DNA of 44,553 nt from Candidatus Sumerlaeia bacterium (GTDB taxonomy: Bacteria > Sumerlaeota > Sumerlaeia > SLMS01 > JAHLLQ01), in contig JANQSL010000163.1 of the NCBI GenBank assembly GCA_028284075.1, positions 1 to 44,553 on the forward strand. The letters run 5' to 3'. The notes under the pieces are model-generated. The model saw nothing but the letters and a program-made list of their open reading frames with translations. It did not search any database and was not told the DNA's origin. The translations under genes and the position numbers were made by a program. Positions 8,077 to 16,335 of the stretch are shown piece by piece. Within the stretch, counting starts at the first letter, position 1; each line of letters opens with the position of its first letter.

Positions 8077-10623
8077 ATGAAAAAACCAGTTTCGCTCGCC
8101 GCTGTTTTTCTCACGGCAACAACAGCCTTTGCCGGGGCAACGGACCCTGCGGAGTTCAGGGCTGTCTACGTTCCCGTTTTCGATAACAACACGCAGACTG
8201 AGGCGGACGCGATTATCGCCAACGTGCTCGCGTCCAACATCAATCAGGTCTTCGTCCAGGTCCGTGGTCGAGCAGACGCCTACTACTATCCCAACCGTGA
8301 GGATTCAACCTATCCCAATAACGAGCCCCGCGGGGAGTTGTACACCATCAGCCCCTCCGATCTCGACTCTTTACAGTATTACATCGACGCCATGCACAAT
8401 GCAACACCTCCCCGCGAGGTACACGCATGGCTGACCACGTATAACACGTGGAATCGTTCGACGGGACCTGTCAGCAGTGCCCATGTTCTCAATGCACACC
8501 CGGACTGGATTACTGAAGACGAAGCAGGCTCGACATACGACTATAACAACGACGCACCTCTCGATCCGGGCATTCCGGCTGTTCAGGATTACCTCTACAA
8601 TGTTTTCATGGACGTCGTTCGCAACTACGATATCGACGGAATCCAGTTCGATTACATTCGCCTGCTGAATTCCGACTCCGGCTTCGACCCTGTTGCAAAG
8701 GCGCGGTTCCTTGCCGAAACCGGCTGGAACTACGACACCGACAACACCTCGGGCGAGCTCGATGAGGTGTTTGAAGCGTGGCGCCGGGATCAGATATCGC
8801 AACTCGTCCAGCGTGTTCACGAACGCACAATGCTCGAGAAACCCTGGGTGGAAGTCTCGGCCTTTCTGGTCAACTTCAGTGACTCCGTTGAAGTGCTCGG
8901 TCAGGGTTATAACTACTGGGTTGCCAACGGATTCATCGATGTTTTGCACCCCGGTTGTTACTCCAGCTCCATTGCGGGAACGATTTCGGACTGGGACTTT
9001 TACGTTTCGAAACTCGCACAGAATGGTGACGAAAACACACGGCCCATGACTGCCGCCATCGGGTCCTATCTTTTTACGGATGGGGGGAATCCAGGCTTCA
9101 ATGAGCAGGCCGTGACCGACCTTCGCGCCAATACGCGACCCACGGACGGATTTAACTTCTTCCAGCAGCGCCAGATTTTCAACGACACAACCTATGGCTC
9201 ACAGCTTGCCGACGACCTCTTTAACAGTCCTGGTCCGATGGATGGTGTCGCACCGCTTCCCACGATCGCCCACAAAGTCGCTCTGGGTGAGGAAACCACA
9301 GCGCCAAATGCGCCGGCTTCGCCCGCGGTGACTCTCAACTCCGGCGTCCCGGAGGTCAGCTTTGATCGTCCCGCCGCCGCCGGCGACAGCGATCTGCCGG
9401 TCCATTATCGCCTGTATCGCGACAGCGACGCTTCCGTCGATCTCATCTACGATAACATGGTCATGGAATGGTGGGACCTTGATTCGTCGCGCACCTCCTT
9501 CTCCTGGGACGATACGCTCGCAACAGGGGATGTCTGGTACACGATTGTCGCCTACGACGACTGGAATAATGCAGCTTCAGCGACTGTCGGGCCGGTTACG
9601 GCAATCGGAACGGAAGTGATTATCGAAAGCCACGACAACCTCGATGTTATCACAACACCCGGTAATGGTTACACACAAACCGGAACATGGTTCGGAGGCG
9701 GCAGTTCGGCCAAAAGTACCGTCCCTGGCCTGACAGGTGTTGGTTCTGAGTTCTCTACCAGTGCATCGCTGGACGCTTCCTACACGATGACACCCGACAT
9801 TCCAATCGCGGGCCTCTATGACATCTACATCACAACGCCATCCGCAGGCTCTGTCGATGCGGCCAATTCCCAGTACTCCATCACCCATGTGGGTGGCCCG
9901 ACAAACGGCACGATTGCCCTGACGAGTGCCAACACCGGCAACCAGTGGGCTCTGCTTGCATCCGGTATTCAGTTCGCCGCCGGTACGGGCGGTTCCGTGA
10001 CCGTGTCTGAAGCATCGCCTCAGGGAAACCGATTCTACTCAGACGCAATGCGGTTCGTTCTGCAAGGCAGTGCGCCGGTGTCAAAGGAACCGAAGCCCGC
10101 GGTGGTCGAAACCTCCAGTGCCGTCACCGAACTCATTGTGGATTCCACCCCTCAGGCCCTCGGCTACGATGACAACGGCAGTGTCTGGAGCACCTCGACT
10201 CTTGCCGGCTACTACAACGGAAACTCGCGTTTCTACAGTTCCGGCGGCACGTTTCCCGTTACTGATTATGCCGTCTGGGTGGTGGACCTGCCCCGTGCGG
10301 GCCGTTGGGCGATCGACGGCTGGGTACGCGATAACACGAGTTTTGCAGAGCAGGCTCAGTATCGTTTTGTCGACAGCAGCGACACTGTTCGGACGGTGCA
10401 GGCATCGCAACGATCGACAACTAACAGCACAACCACTGGCGACTGGCATATCAACGTGGATGGAGTGAACGACGCTTCCGCATACTTGTTCGACGAAGGT
10501 CGCGTATACGTGACCCTGTATGGCAACGCCGCCGGTGCCCAGACCATCATTGCGGATGCTCTTCGATTCCGTTACATCGACGACGGCTCGACGGATGTCG
10601 ATGACTGGCTGATCCTGGAGTAA
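8077..10623 (+). CDS. Secreted GHL10 (DUF187)-type glycoside hydrolase with two golvesin-like C-terminal domains
   Basis: An exported protein of 848 residues. The ATG at 8077 has a GGAAGG site and starts a clean signal peptide (KKPVSLAAVFLTATTAFAGA). Residues about 25-400 are a TIM-barrel of the GHL10 family: EFRAVYVPVF, QVRGRADAYYY, HAWLTTYNTW and DGIQFDYIRLL (about 185-195, the expected active-site strand) are all there. Residues about 410-510 resemble a fibronectin III-like module ending in YTIVAYDDWNN. Two beta-sandwich domains follow (about 515-670 and 685-835), each ending in DA(M/L)RF(V/R), typical of golvesin/Xly CBD-like domains found on bacterial surface proteins. The last residues are DDWLILE. 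GHL10 members are thought to act on glycans, but the substrate here is unknown. Transcription probably ends at the hairpin just downstream. Confidence 0.88.
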   Translation: MKKPVSLAAVFLTATTAFAGATDPAEFRAVYVPVFDNNTQTEADAIIANVLASNINQVFVQVRGRADAYYYPNREDSTYPNNEPRGELYTISPSDLDSLQYYIDAMHNATPPREVHAWLTTYNTWNRSTGPVSSAHVLNAHPDWITEDEAGSTYDYNNDAPLDPGIPAVQDYLYNVFMDVVRNYDIDGIQFDYIRLLNSDSGFDPVAKARFLAETGWNYDTDNTSGELDEVFEAWRRDQISQLVQRVHERTMLEKPWVEVSAFLVNFSDSVEVLGQGYNYWVANGFIDVLHPGCYSSSIAGTISDWDFYVSKLAQNGDENTRPMTAAIGSYLFTDGGNPGFNEQAVTDLRANTRPTDGFNFFQQRQIFNDTTYGSQLADDLFNSPGPMDGVAPLPTIAHKVALGEETTAPNAPASPAVTLNSGVPEVSFDRPAAAGDSDLPVHYRLYRDSDASVDLIYDNMVMEWWDLDSSRTSFSWDDTLATGDVWYTIVAYDDWNNAASATVGPVTAIGTEVIIESHDNLDVITTPGNGYTQTGTWFGGGSSAKSTVPGLTGVGSEFSTSASLDASYTMTPDIPIAGLYDIYITTPSAGSVDAANSQYSITHVGGPTNGTIALTSANTGNQWALLASGIQFAAGTGGSVTVSEASPQGNRFYSDAMRFVLQGSAPVSKEPKPAVVETSSAVTELIVDSTPQALGYDDNGSVWSTSTLAGYYNGNSRFYSSGGTFPVTDYAVWVVDLPRAGRWAIDGWVRDNTSFAEQAQYRFVDSSDTVRTVQASQRSTTNSTTTGDWHINVDGVNDASAYLFDEGRVYVTLYGNAAGAQTIIADALRFRYIDDGSTDVDDWLILE

Positions 10624-10636
10624 ATCGGAACGCGGT

Positions 10637-12343
10637 TCAGTCTCCCATCGCTTTCCAGCCGATGGGTGAGTTCTCACCGACGCGCGCCTGAAGGTTTTTC
10701 AGGCGCGCGTTGTCCTTAAGAAAATCCGTGTTCTCCGTTTGATCTCTCGCCATCAAAGCGGCCGCAACTCCTGCAGCGCTTCCGCCGGCCCATTCAATCG
10801 GATGCAGGCGATAGGCACTGTTGGCGATGTATGTTTGTGCCATGTTTTTTCCACACGCCAACAGGTTGACCACGTTCCGCGAACAAAGGGCTCGGTATGG
10901 AATATAAAATGGAGCGGGTTTGGCAATGCCGGGAACCGTTCCACGGCTGCCGGTGCGCTCATGCACATCCGCCGCGTACGCTCCGATTCCAACGCGGTCG
11001 TAAAATCGTTCGCCTGTTGAGCCATCATACTCCGGCGCTTCCGTGTTTTTCCATGTGGCTGATGTAATGCGAAAGTTCTCCGGGCCGACAATCCGCCGTG
11101 CACATCGCACGTAAGGAAACTTTGCCAGTCCGTGCTCCGTTCCCATCATGTTGAGCGGATGATCGCCTTGAAGGTACTGTGTATCCCAGTCAGCGGGGCA
11201 GTGCTCCTTAAGCCAGAAGTACCACGCCATCGCGTGCTTTTCACAGCCCGCCACTGTCAACGGATCAACACCGCCCCGCCAGTTCTCTCGAGCCTCGTCC
11301 AGTGTCTTTTCGCGATTCAAAAGCAGTGACGCATATGGGTAGTCGTTTCCCGGCTCCCAGTTTTGCATCGAAACGTCGCCACGGTGAATTGCGTCGAAGT
11401 CATCCATGGCACCCGTCGTTTTGAGGCGGCGATACGTCCAGACCCTCTCCCATGTAAACTGTTTCAATGAAAAGAGTTCTTTGGCCTGCGCCGTTTTGTA
11501 AGCATCAAAGTCGGACCATGATTTCGACAAAGCGGTTTCCGCCGCGGGTTTCGGTGCATCCGTCACACAAAACGGAAAGACGACGGGCTGTGAGCCGTCG
11601 TCGTCCATTGCGGGAAGGGAACCGTCACGATTCAGTTCCTCAGTTTCCAGTTCGCGTCCCTGTACCCATTGGCAACCGGAAAGAACCATCGCATCACCCA
11701 GTTCAGAGGCGTCGATAACGATCAATTCACGGGAATCGTTTTGTGGTTCGACCCGCAAAATCGTTTTTGTAAAGCGATCCGAGTCGAACGGATCGTACCA
11801 GTCTTCAAACTCTCGCGACAGGAATTCGCTAAACGGCCTGTAGCCGTGACGCGGTTCTCTTTCGATCAGCTTCAGTGCCTTGATGATTCTTTGGGATGCC
11901 GCATTCTTCATTCCGCCGAACGTCTCAACGGTCTTCACAACTGTTAGTTTTCGCAGTTCGAGGTTTTCGTGTTCAGCAACCATTCGCTCAAGAACAAAGG
12001 CCGCGCTGCGTGGATCGAAGCATTCCCGGGAGACCCATCCCGTTCCCTTCGGCGCCATTCCTTCACCAGGGACTCCCGGATCGTTCATCGATCGCAGGAA
12101 CTGAAGATAGTCCGCGGCGTAGTGGTCATCGGGATGGTGTTCCATTATCGTGCGGCCGGGATCGAACCACGCGTTGTCGATGGCACTGACACCCTGGCTT
12201 GTTGCCTGGCCACCAAGCCAGTCCGTTGGCTCAATCAAGAGAACCTGTGCATGCGGGTTTGTCCTGGCCGCTGCGAGAGCTGCGGCGACCGCGCTCAGCG
12301 ATCCTCCGCAAACAACAACATCCGCCCTGAGCGTCTTACTCAT
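10637..12343 (-). CDS. FAD-dependent oxidoreductase
   Basis: A 568-residue flavoprotein. The N-terminus has a Rossmann-type FAD motif of the form VVVCGGSLSAVAAALAAARTN, with an acidic strand end (LLIEPTDWLGGQ) and the family hallmark GGQATSQGVSAID; the C-terminus has ANSAYRLHPIEWAGGSAAGV. This matches the large FAD-dependent oxidoreductase family (PF12831-like) often found in carbohydrate-degradation loci; the actual substrate is not known. I start it at the ATG at 12343, which overlaps the stop of a short upstream remnant as ATGA. An in-frame ATG at 12385 would add 14 residues that do not look like the family, and neither start has a strong ribosome site. The gene ends 13 bases from the convergent GHL10 gene and its 3' codons contain the terminator-like hairpins. 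Confidence 0.85.
   Translation of the reverse strand: MSKTLRADVVVCGGSLSAVAAALAAARTNPHAQVLLIEPTDWLGGQATSQGVSAIDNAWFDPGRTIMEHHPDDHYAADYLQFLRSMNDPGVPGEGMAPKGTGWVSRECFDPRSAAFVLERMVAEHENLELRKLTVVKTVETFGGMKNAASQRIIKALKLIEREPRHGYRPFSEFLSREFEDWYDPFDSDRFTKTILRVEPQNDSRELIVIDASELGDAMVLSGCQWVQGRELETEELNRDGSLPAMDDDGSQPVVFPFCVTDAPKPAAETALSKSWSDFDAYKTAQAKELFSLKQFTWERVWTYRRLKTTGAMDDFDAIHRGDVSMQNWEPGNDYPYASLLLNREKTLDEARENWRGGVDPLTVAGCEKHAMAWYFWLKEHCPADWDTQYLQGDHPLNMMGTEHGLAKFPYVRCARRIVGPENFRITSATWKNTEAPEYDGSTGERFYDRVGIGAYAADVHERTGSRGTVPGIAKPAPFYIPYRALCSRNVVNLLACGKNMAQTYIANSAYRLHPIEWAGGSAAGVAAALMARDQTENTDFLKDNARLKNLQARVGENSPIGWKAMGD
10644..10718 (+). terminator. Array of inverted repeats, likely terminator of the GHL10 gene, inside the convergent oxidoreductase
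   Basis: Three adjacent perfect inverted repeats lie just after the GHL10 stop: CCCATCG/CGATGGG (10644-10650 with 10660-10666), GGTGAG/CTCACC (10665-10670 with 10673-10678) and a 13-base-pair stem ACGCGCGCCTGAA / TTCAGGCGCGCGT (10680-10692 with 10698-10710, loop GGTTT). The big stem is followed on the plus strand by TTGTCCTT, a weak T-tract, so it fits an intrinsic terminator for the plus-strand gene. There is no T-tract on the minus strand. All of it is coding sequence for the last 25 codons of the oxidoreductase. Confidence 0.6.
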
Positions 12344-12423
12344 TCGATGGACCACACTTCCGTCTGGCCAACAGTGGCGAACCATAATCCGCCCCTGTCA
12401 TCCACGACTCCAGGATATCCTTT
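12340..12423 (-). pseudogene. 3' remnant of a beta-propeller-like gene
   Basis: Between the RdgC C-half and the oxidoreductase, the reverse strand has an open stretch that reads VVDDRGGLWFATVGQTEVWSIE and stops in an ATGA overlap with the oxidoreductase start. The phrase DDRGGLWFAT is typical of a blade of BNR, NHL or SMP-30-type propellers. The same frame is closed by a TGA just upstream (12426-12424), preceded by AGGAGG and a six-codon minigene. A 31-codon frame in another phase (from an ATG at 12431) also has this ribosome site but makes no recognisable sequence. I read this as the tail of a deleted propeller gene. It is too short to be sure, and a chance match is possible. Confidence 0.35.
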
Positions 12424-12510
12424 TCAACCATCGAGCATCCTCCTTGCCCGCCGTCCTTCAAATTCGGCCCAACTCGGTATCGAGACGAAACCCTGCCCTG
12501 TGTGAATTCA

Positions 12511-13023
12511 TCAGCCCGGCGTCTGAACCCAAGACTCAACCTCGCTTTTCCACACAACCGGGTCCAACCGGATTGGCAGAAACGCCTCGAACAGTTCCTC
12601 GACCATTCGTGAGAGATGCTGCGTTGCCTGAACCCGCATGGCCATATACTCGTCAAGATCCGGCATCTTTGGAACCGGCAGTTTGATCGACTTCAGATCA
12701 AAGGTCTCGGCATCCAGAGTGAATTGCCACGATGCATCCTGTGCCGTGAAGACAACCTTTGACCGCAACATGCGCTTCCCCTGACGCAGTGCCGCCTGGA
12801 CTTCCGGAGCGGAAGGTGCATCGTCGCCGTTGAACGTGATCTTCGTCGCCTCTCCGGTTTGCGATCCCAGCACCACCGGACCCATGAACGATATTTGCAG
12901 CCCCGGTTCCGATGGCGGAGGCGGGACGCCCTCTCCGAGCCACCGGACACACATCCACGTCAGAAAATCCGGCCCCACGGAGCCGTATCGATCCAGGATT
13001 TCCAAAACACTCAGTTCAACCAT
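12511..13023 (-). CDS. RdgC-like protein, C-terminal half (split rdgC)
   Basis: A 170-residue protein matching, from memory, the C-terminal part of the deltaproteobacterial-type RdgC family. It has DFLTWMCVRW near the N-terminus (the family has a G-x-E-F-L-x-W-L-W type motif), then a strand-rich region and LRQGKRMLRSKVVFTAQDASW, FTLDAETFDLKSIKLPVPKM, and a final helix in HLSRMVEELFEAFLPIRLD. RdgC binds double-stranded DNA as a ring and restrains RecA. The start ATG has AAGGA at 6 bases, and the frame is closed 5 codons further up, so it is a separate gene and not a simple frameshift product of the upstream one. The gap to the N-half gene is 70 bases. It acts in the cytoplasm, presumably pairing with the N-half. 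Confidence 0.72.
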   Translation of the reverse strand: MVELSVLEILDRYGSVGPDFLTWMCVRWLGEGVPPPPSEPGLQISFMGPVVLGSQTGEATKITFNGDDAPSAPEVQAALRQGKRMLRSKVVFTAQDASWQFTLDAETFDLKSIKLPVPKMPDLDEYMAMRVQATQHLSRMVEELFEAFLPIRLDPVVWKSEVESWVQTPG

Positions 13024-13093
13024 TCGTGATCCTTGTCACACAGCGCCGCGGAGTTTCACGGGGCCCTGCAGATTGTTCCGCACCAACAGGGTT

Positions 13094-13708
13094 TTATGTT
13101 GTTTCCGCCGCGGCATTCGTCAGATCGAAGTTCTCCTCAAGCCCCTGAGCCGCCATAAACTCGTATCCCAGCAGCGCAGGGAATCGCGGAGCCAGCCGTG
13201 CATCGAAGGTCGATGCAAACAAATCCATAATGCGCTCACAAAGAGCCTTTCCCGTGGCGCCAACCAAAACCTCTCCCGTGTTCAGATCCCACACCAGTTC
13301 CGTGAATGCGCTCACCGGTGAAACTTCCTTGAGCATTTCGATCGTCAACTGCTCATCCAGCGCCAGCCGATGCTGCCGCGTGAGGCGTTCCACTCCCTTT
13401 TCCCGCTTTGCCCGCGCGTGAAATTCTTCGCGCCTCGCCTGAAAGATCACCTTGCTGAAACTCTTGCGGTCCCTTCGTACCGCCAGAAACACGAGATTCG
13501 CATCCACCAGGTCTTCCCACACCAACTCATCGCTCAACACTCGCCGCGGATTGACCCAGCCGAATGATTCTTTTTCGCCACGTTCGGCGTTGATCGACTT
13601 GTATTGGTAGCGGCGCAGAGCCATTGTCGCGGTTCGTTGAAACGACTCCGGCAGCTCCGATGAAATCATGAATCGTCGTACTGAAAGCGAACCGGAGCGA
13701 AAAGGCAT
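13094..13708 (-). CDS. RdgC-like protein, N-terminal half (split rdgC)
   Basis: A 204-residue protein that matches the N-terminal half of RdgC (PF04381-like). Visible family features are the start SGSLSVRRFMI, ESFGWVNP, a basic strand LVFLAVRRDRKSFSK, a long charged helix (REEFHARAKREKGVERLTRQ), AFTELVWDLNTGEVLVGAT and the tail ASTFDARLAPRFPALLGYEF. In E. coli RdgC the corresponding segments form the DNA-binding ring and the regulator of RecA loading. The gene ends just where the intact family continues into the FLTWLW-type segment, which is encoded by the next gene. The ribosome site (AAGGA) lies 14 bases upstream of the ATG, which is long, so the start is not certain. It lies 155 bases downstream of the helicase gene on the same strand. 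Confidence 0.75.
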   Translation of the reverse strand: MPFRSGSLSVRRFMISSELPESFQRTATMALRRYQYKSINAERGEKESFGWVNPRRVLSDELVWEDLVDANLVFLAVRRDRKSFSKVIFQARREEFHARAKREKGVERLTRQHRLALDEQLTIEMLKEVSPVSAFTELVWDLNTGEVLVGATGKALCERIMDLFASTFDARLAPRFPALLGYEFMAAQGLEENFDLTNAAAETT

Positions 13709-13863
13709 TGGCGAAACGGGAATCCTTGTAAAATCGGGTCGCCGAGCAGGCGCGATGACCCCTGCGCGGTCAAGACGAGACGCTTCCGGCTCCCTTCTTC
13801 ACGACTTCACCATGAATTGTCCGCAACTGTGAAGAGAGAAACCGTATCACTTGCCGCCAGATA

Positions 13864-16248
13864 TCACGCCGTCATGGCTGACTCATCCGGAGGAAGTCTG
13901 ACCTCCTCCGGCCTCAACAGCAGTGTGAGTCCCCACCCCTGGCTGGTACGAACCAGACATGCTTCGCCTTTGAGCGACAGCCGTTTGTGCAGCTCGCGGC
14001 GGTAATAGGGAATCTGTTGCTGCTCCACTGCCGCATCCGGCCAGACTTCCGCATGAATCGTGCGGTATGGCACCGTCTTTCCCGCTCTTCGTGCCAGACA
14101 GAGCAAAAAGCGGTATTGATTGGGAGTCAGCTCCACGCGTCTTCCCTCGAATTCAACACTGCCCGTGTCTTGCGCCGGAAACACAAGTCGCCGTTCCGCT
14201 TCTCGTGCCACCGGCGTCTTCGTTGACTCGCGAGCGCCCGTTTGAACAAGCTCAGCCAGTTCCCGCGCCAGATCGGCAAACTGGTCCGACAATGCCGTCG
14301 ACCACATTGCCGCGGCTGCATCCGCCGCTGCCGATGCCAACCAAACCGCCTGTGTTGCTATACGCGCCACCCGTCCCGATGCGATTTCATGCCGCAGTTC
14401 CAGTTCGCCGACGCCCCAGCCCTCAAGCCATTCATCCATGACAAGCGTGCGGCGAGCGGCGCGATGACACGCCACCGGCGCACCTCCTGCAGGCCGGAGG
14501 CATTCCGCAAGTCGCCGCGCCAGTTCATCCTGCGCACCAATTCGTTCCATCAAACCCGTCGGCCAGCCCCGATGCCGCCGTTCCTCTCGTGTCAGCGGAA
14601 TCGAAACATCATCCCACTCCCGTGCCGTCATGACCACCAAGAGGCAGGCCGCGCGGTTTGATGCCTCCGCGCATCCGGACAACAGCCGTGCCCACTCCTC
14701 TGCCGTGTCAGATCGCAGGTTTGTTCGCGCCACGACCTCTCCCAATGCTGACAGGCGGACGACACCCCCCAGCACCTGCCAAAGCTCTCTCCGCTCTCCC
14801 GCCTGGAGGGATTCACCAAGCCGGCGTGTCATGGCGTCACGGGACGTTCTTGCGCCGAAGGATTGCAGAAACCATTGAGTCAGCAGTGATGTCGTCGTTG
14901 CCGCCCCCGAATGCACCAGATGAGCAATGTGGGATTCCAGTGCGGTTTCCGCTATGGGTGAACGGACATCTTCCGGCGGTGGCAGGATCGATTGCCGCCA
15001 GGCACGTTCCGCTTCCGCATCATCTTCGACCAGCACCATCGTTCGGCCGACTCCGTTGCCGGAACGGCCGGCGCGTCCGCCCTGGTTCAGAAACCGGGCA
15101 CGTGATACCGGCACCATTGCATGATCACCACCAAAGCTGCCCCGGCCGATCATCATCGGTGACTGCACGACCGTCGCGGCGCTCAGATTCACACCCTGCT
15201 CCAGAGTCGGTGTCGCCACGAGAACATCGATGTCTCCCTGATCGAATGCCGACTCAACAAACGTGCGTTGTTCCGGAGGCATATCCGCCGTGTGCAGGCC
15301 GACTCTCCGCGGCAGTAACTCCTCCAGCCGCTCTCTTGAGCGATCCTCCGGCAGGTTGCGAAGCGCGTCGCGCAGAATGCAATCCTCCCACCCCTCCTTC
15401 AACTTTGCCAGATCGAACGCCAGCCGGTTCGCCGAAGCCCGCGTGGGACAGAACACGATCAACGGGCCCGCTTTTGCAGACAGTGAGACCACGGCGTCGA
15501 GGTACGACGATGCCTCCGCCACGAGACTTTCGTGTCCCGACTGCGTTCCTCCCACTTCGCGCCACCGAAACGCACCGCTCTTGAGGTTCAACACGCCTTC
15601 GCGCAACGGAACGGGCCGTTGTTCCGATCGCACCACTCGCAGTCCGAGCCATTGCGCAATCTCCTCCGGATTTCCCAGAACCGCCGACAACGCAATCAGC
15701 TGAGGACGCGGAGGAGGTGCCGCCCTCCATCGGGTCAGCAGAAAGTCGATGCATGCGCCACGTTGTGCATCACCGATGATCTGAATCTCGTCGGCAACCA
15801 TCACTCCACACTGATCCAGCAGCGACGGAGCTCTGGCGATGAGCGCCTGCGCCTTCTCGTAAACCGCCACGACAAGATGCCGCTGTCCCAGAAGGATGGC
15901 TTCGTCCTCTTCGCGCCGGTCTCCGGTCGAGCAGGCCACCCGAATGCCGCAGAACTTGTAACGCTCTCTGAACTCCCGCGCCTTTTGCTCCGCCAGCGCT
16001 CGTGTCGGCACGAGATAGAGCGCGAGTTTTCCCTCATTGATGGTCCGTAGCGCCGCCAGCTCCGCCGAAAGCGTTTTGCCCGCCGCCGTTGGCGCGGAAA
16101 CCAACACGCTTTCCTCCCGAGACAGCACCCCGGTTTCCGCCAGCACCCGTTGCTGCAGCGGCAGCAAATCCGAGCCGAAGGCCGCCTCAAGGGCGGCGAT
16201 TTGATCTCCCGTGATACCCCATGCCCCCAACTCGGCAAACCGTTCCAT
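13864..16248 (-). CDS. Ski2-like DEAD/DEAH-box helicase fused to an OmpR/PhoB-type winged helix
   Basis: A 794-residue superfamily 2 helicase. Motifs in order: I APTAAGKT (52-59), Ia PTRALAEQ (81-88), II DEIQ (153-156) in place of DExH, III LSAV (187-190), IV VFCPTRASA, a HTADMP segment, V ATPTLEQGVNL (345-355) and VI QGGRAGR (389-395). This order and the QGGRAGR form fit Hel308/Ski2-like enzymes, which unwind branched DNA or RNA. Residues about 695-780 are a winged helix of the OmpR/PhoB C-terminal type: VELTPNQYRFLLCLARRAG, then a recognition-helix region with YYRRELHKRL, then VRTSQGWGLTL. That domain normally ends response regulators, so its fusion to a helicase is unusual. I start at the ATG at 16248 (GGGAG at 7 bases) rather than the TTG at 16254. 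It leads a three-gene run with the split RdgC. Confidence 0.85.
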   Translation of the reverse strand: MERFAELGAWGITGDQIAALEAAFGSDLLPLQQRVLAETGVLSREESVLVSAPTAAGKTLSAELAALRTINEGKLALYLVPTRALAEQKAREFRERYKFCGIRVACSTGDRREEDEAILLGQRHLVVAVYEKAQALIARAPSLLDQCGVMVADEIQIIGDAQRGACIDFLLTRWRAAPPPRPQLIALSAVLGNPEEIAQWLGLRVVRSEQRPVPLREGVLNLKSGAFRWREVGGTQSGHESLVAEASSYLDAVVSLSAKAGPLIVFCPTRASANRLAFDLAKLKEGWEDCILRDALRNLPEDRSRERLEELLPRRVGLHTADMPPEQRTFVESAFDQGDIDVLVATPTLEQGVNLSAATVVQSPMMIGRGSFGGDHAMVPVSRARFLNQGGRAGRSGNGVGRTMVLVEDDAEAERAWRQSILPPPEDVRSPIAETALESHIAHLVHSGAATTTSLLTQWFLQSFGARTSRDAMTRRLGESLQAGERRELWQVLGGVVRLSALGEVVARTNLRSDTAEEWARLLSGCAEASNRAACLLVVMTAREWDDVSIPLTREERRHRGWPTGLMERIGAQDELARRLAECLRPAGGAPVACHRAARRTLVMDEWLEGWGVGELELRHEIASGRVARIATQAVWLASAAADAAAAMWSTALSDQFADLARELAELVQTGARESTKTPVAREAERRLVFPAQDTGSVEFEGRRVELTPNQYRFLLCLARRAGKTVPYRTIHAEVWPDAAVEQQQIPYYRRELHKRLSLKGEACLVRTSQGWGLTLLLRPEEVRLPPDESAMTA

Positions 16249-16308
16249 GACCAAACTCCCTCAAGAATCGATGGAGGAAGAGGGTCTCACATCACCTGTC
16301 TCCCGACA

Positions 16309-16335
16309 AGTGTATTTTCGCTTTTTATTCGTCAA
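16309..16335 (-). promoter_or_regulatory. Candidate promoter for the helicase operon
   Basis: The 253-base gap between the helicase start and the FG-GAP gene (16249-16501) is clearly richer in A+T than the surroundings. On the minus strand TTGACG (16335-16330) and TACACT (16314-16309) are 15 bases apart, short for a sigma-70 promoter but the best pair I found, about 60 bases upstream of the ATG. ACCTGT occurs twice (16294-16299, 16365-16370) and once inverted (16387-16392), which could be an operator. No small gene is visible in the gap. Confidence 0.25.

Noticed and set aside
12336-12431. A 31-codon small gene with AGGAGG just before the oxidoreductase
   Set aside because: The sequence has no recognisable feature; the other frame, ending in the ATGA overlap, looks like propeller sequence, so I favour a remnant.
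12511-13708. RdgC halves as one gene broken by a sequencing frameshift
   Set aside because: Joining them needs bypass of a TAA, a frame change and removal of a TGA, and the second gene has its own ribosome site; a sequencing error is unlikely, though decay stays possible.
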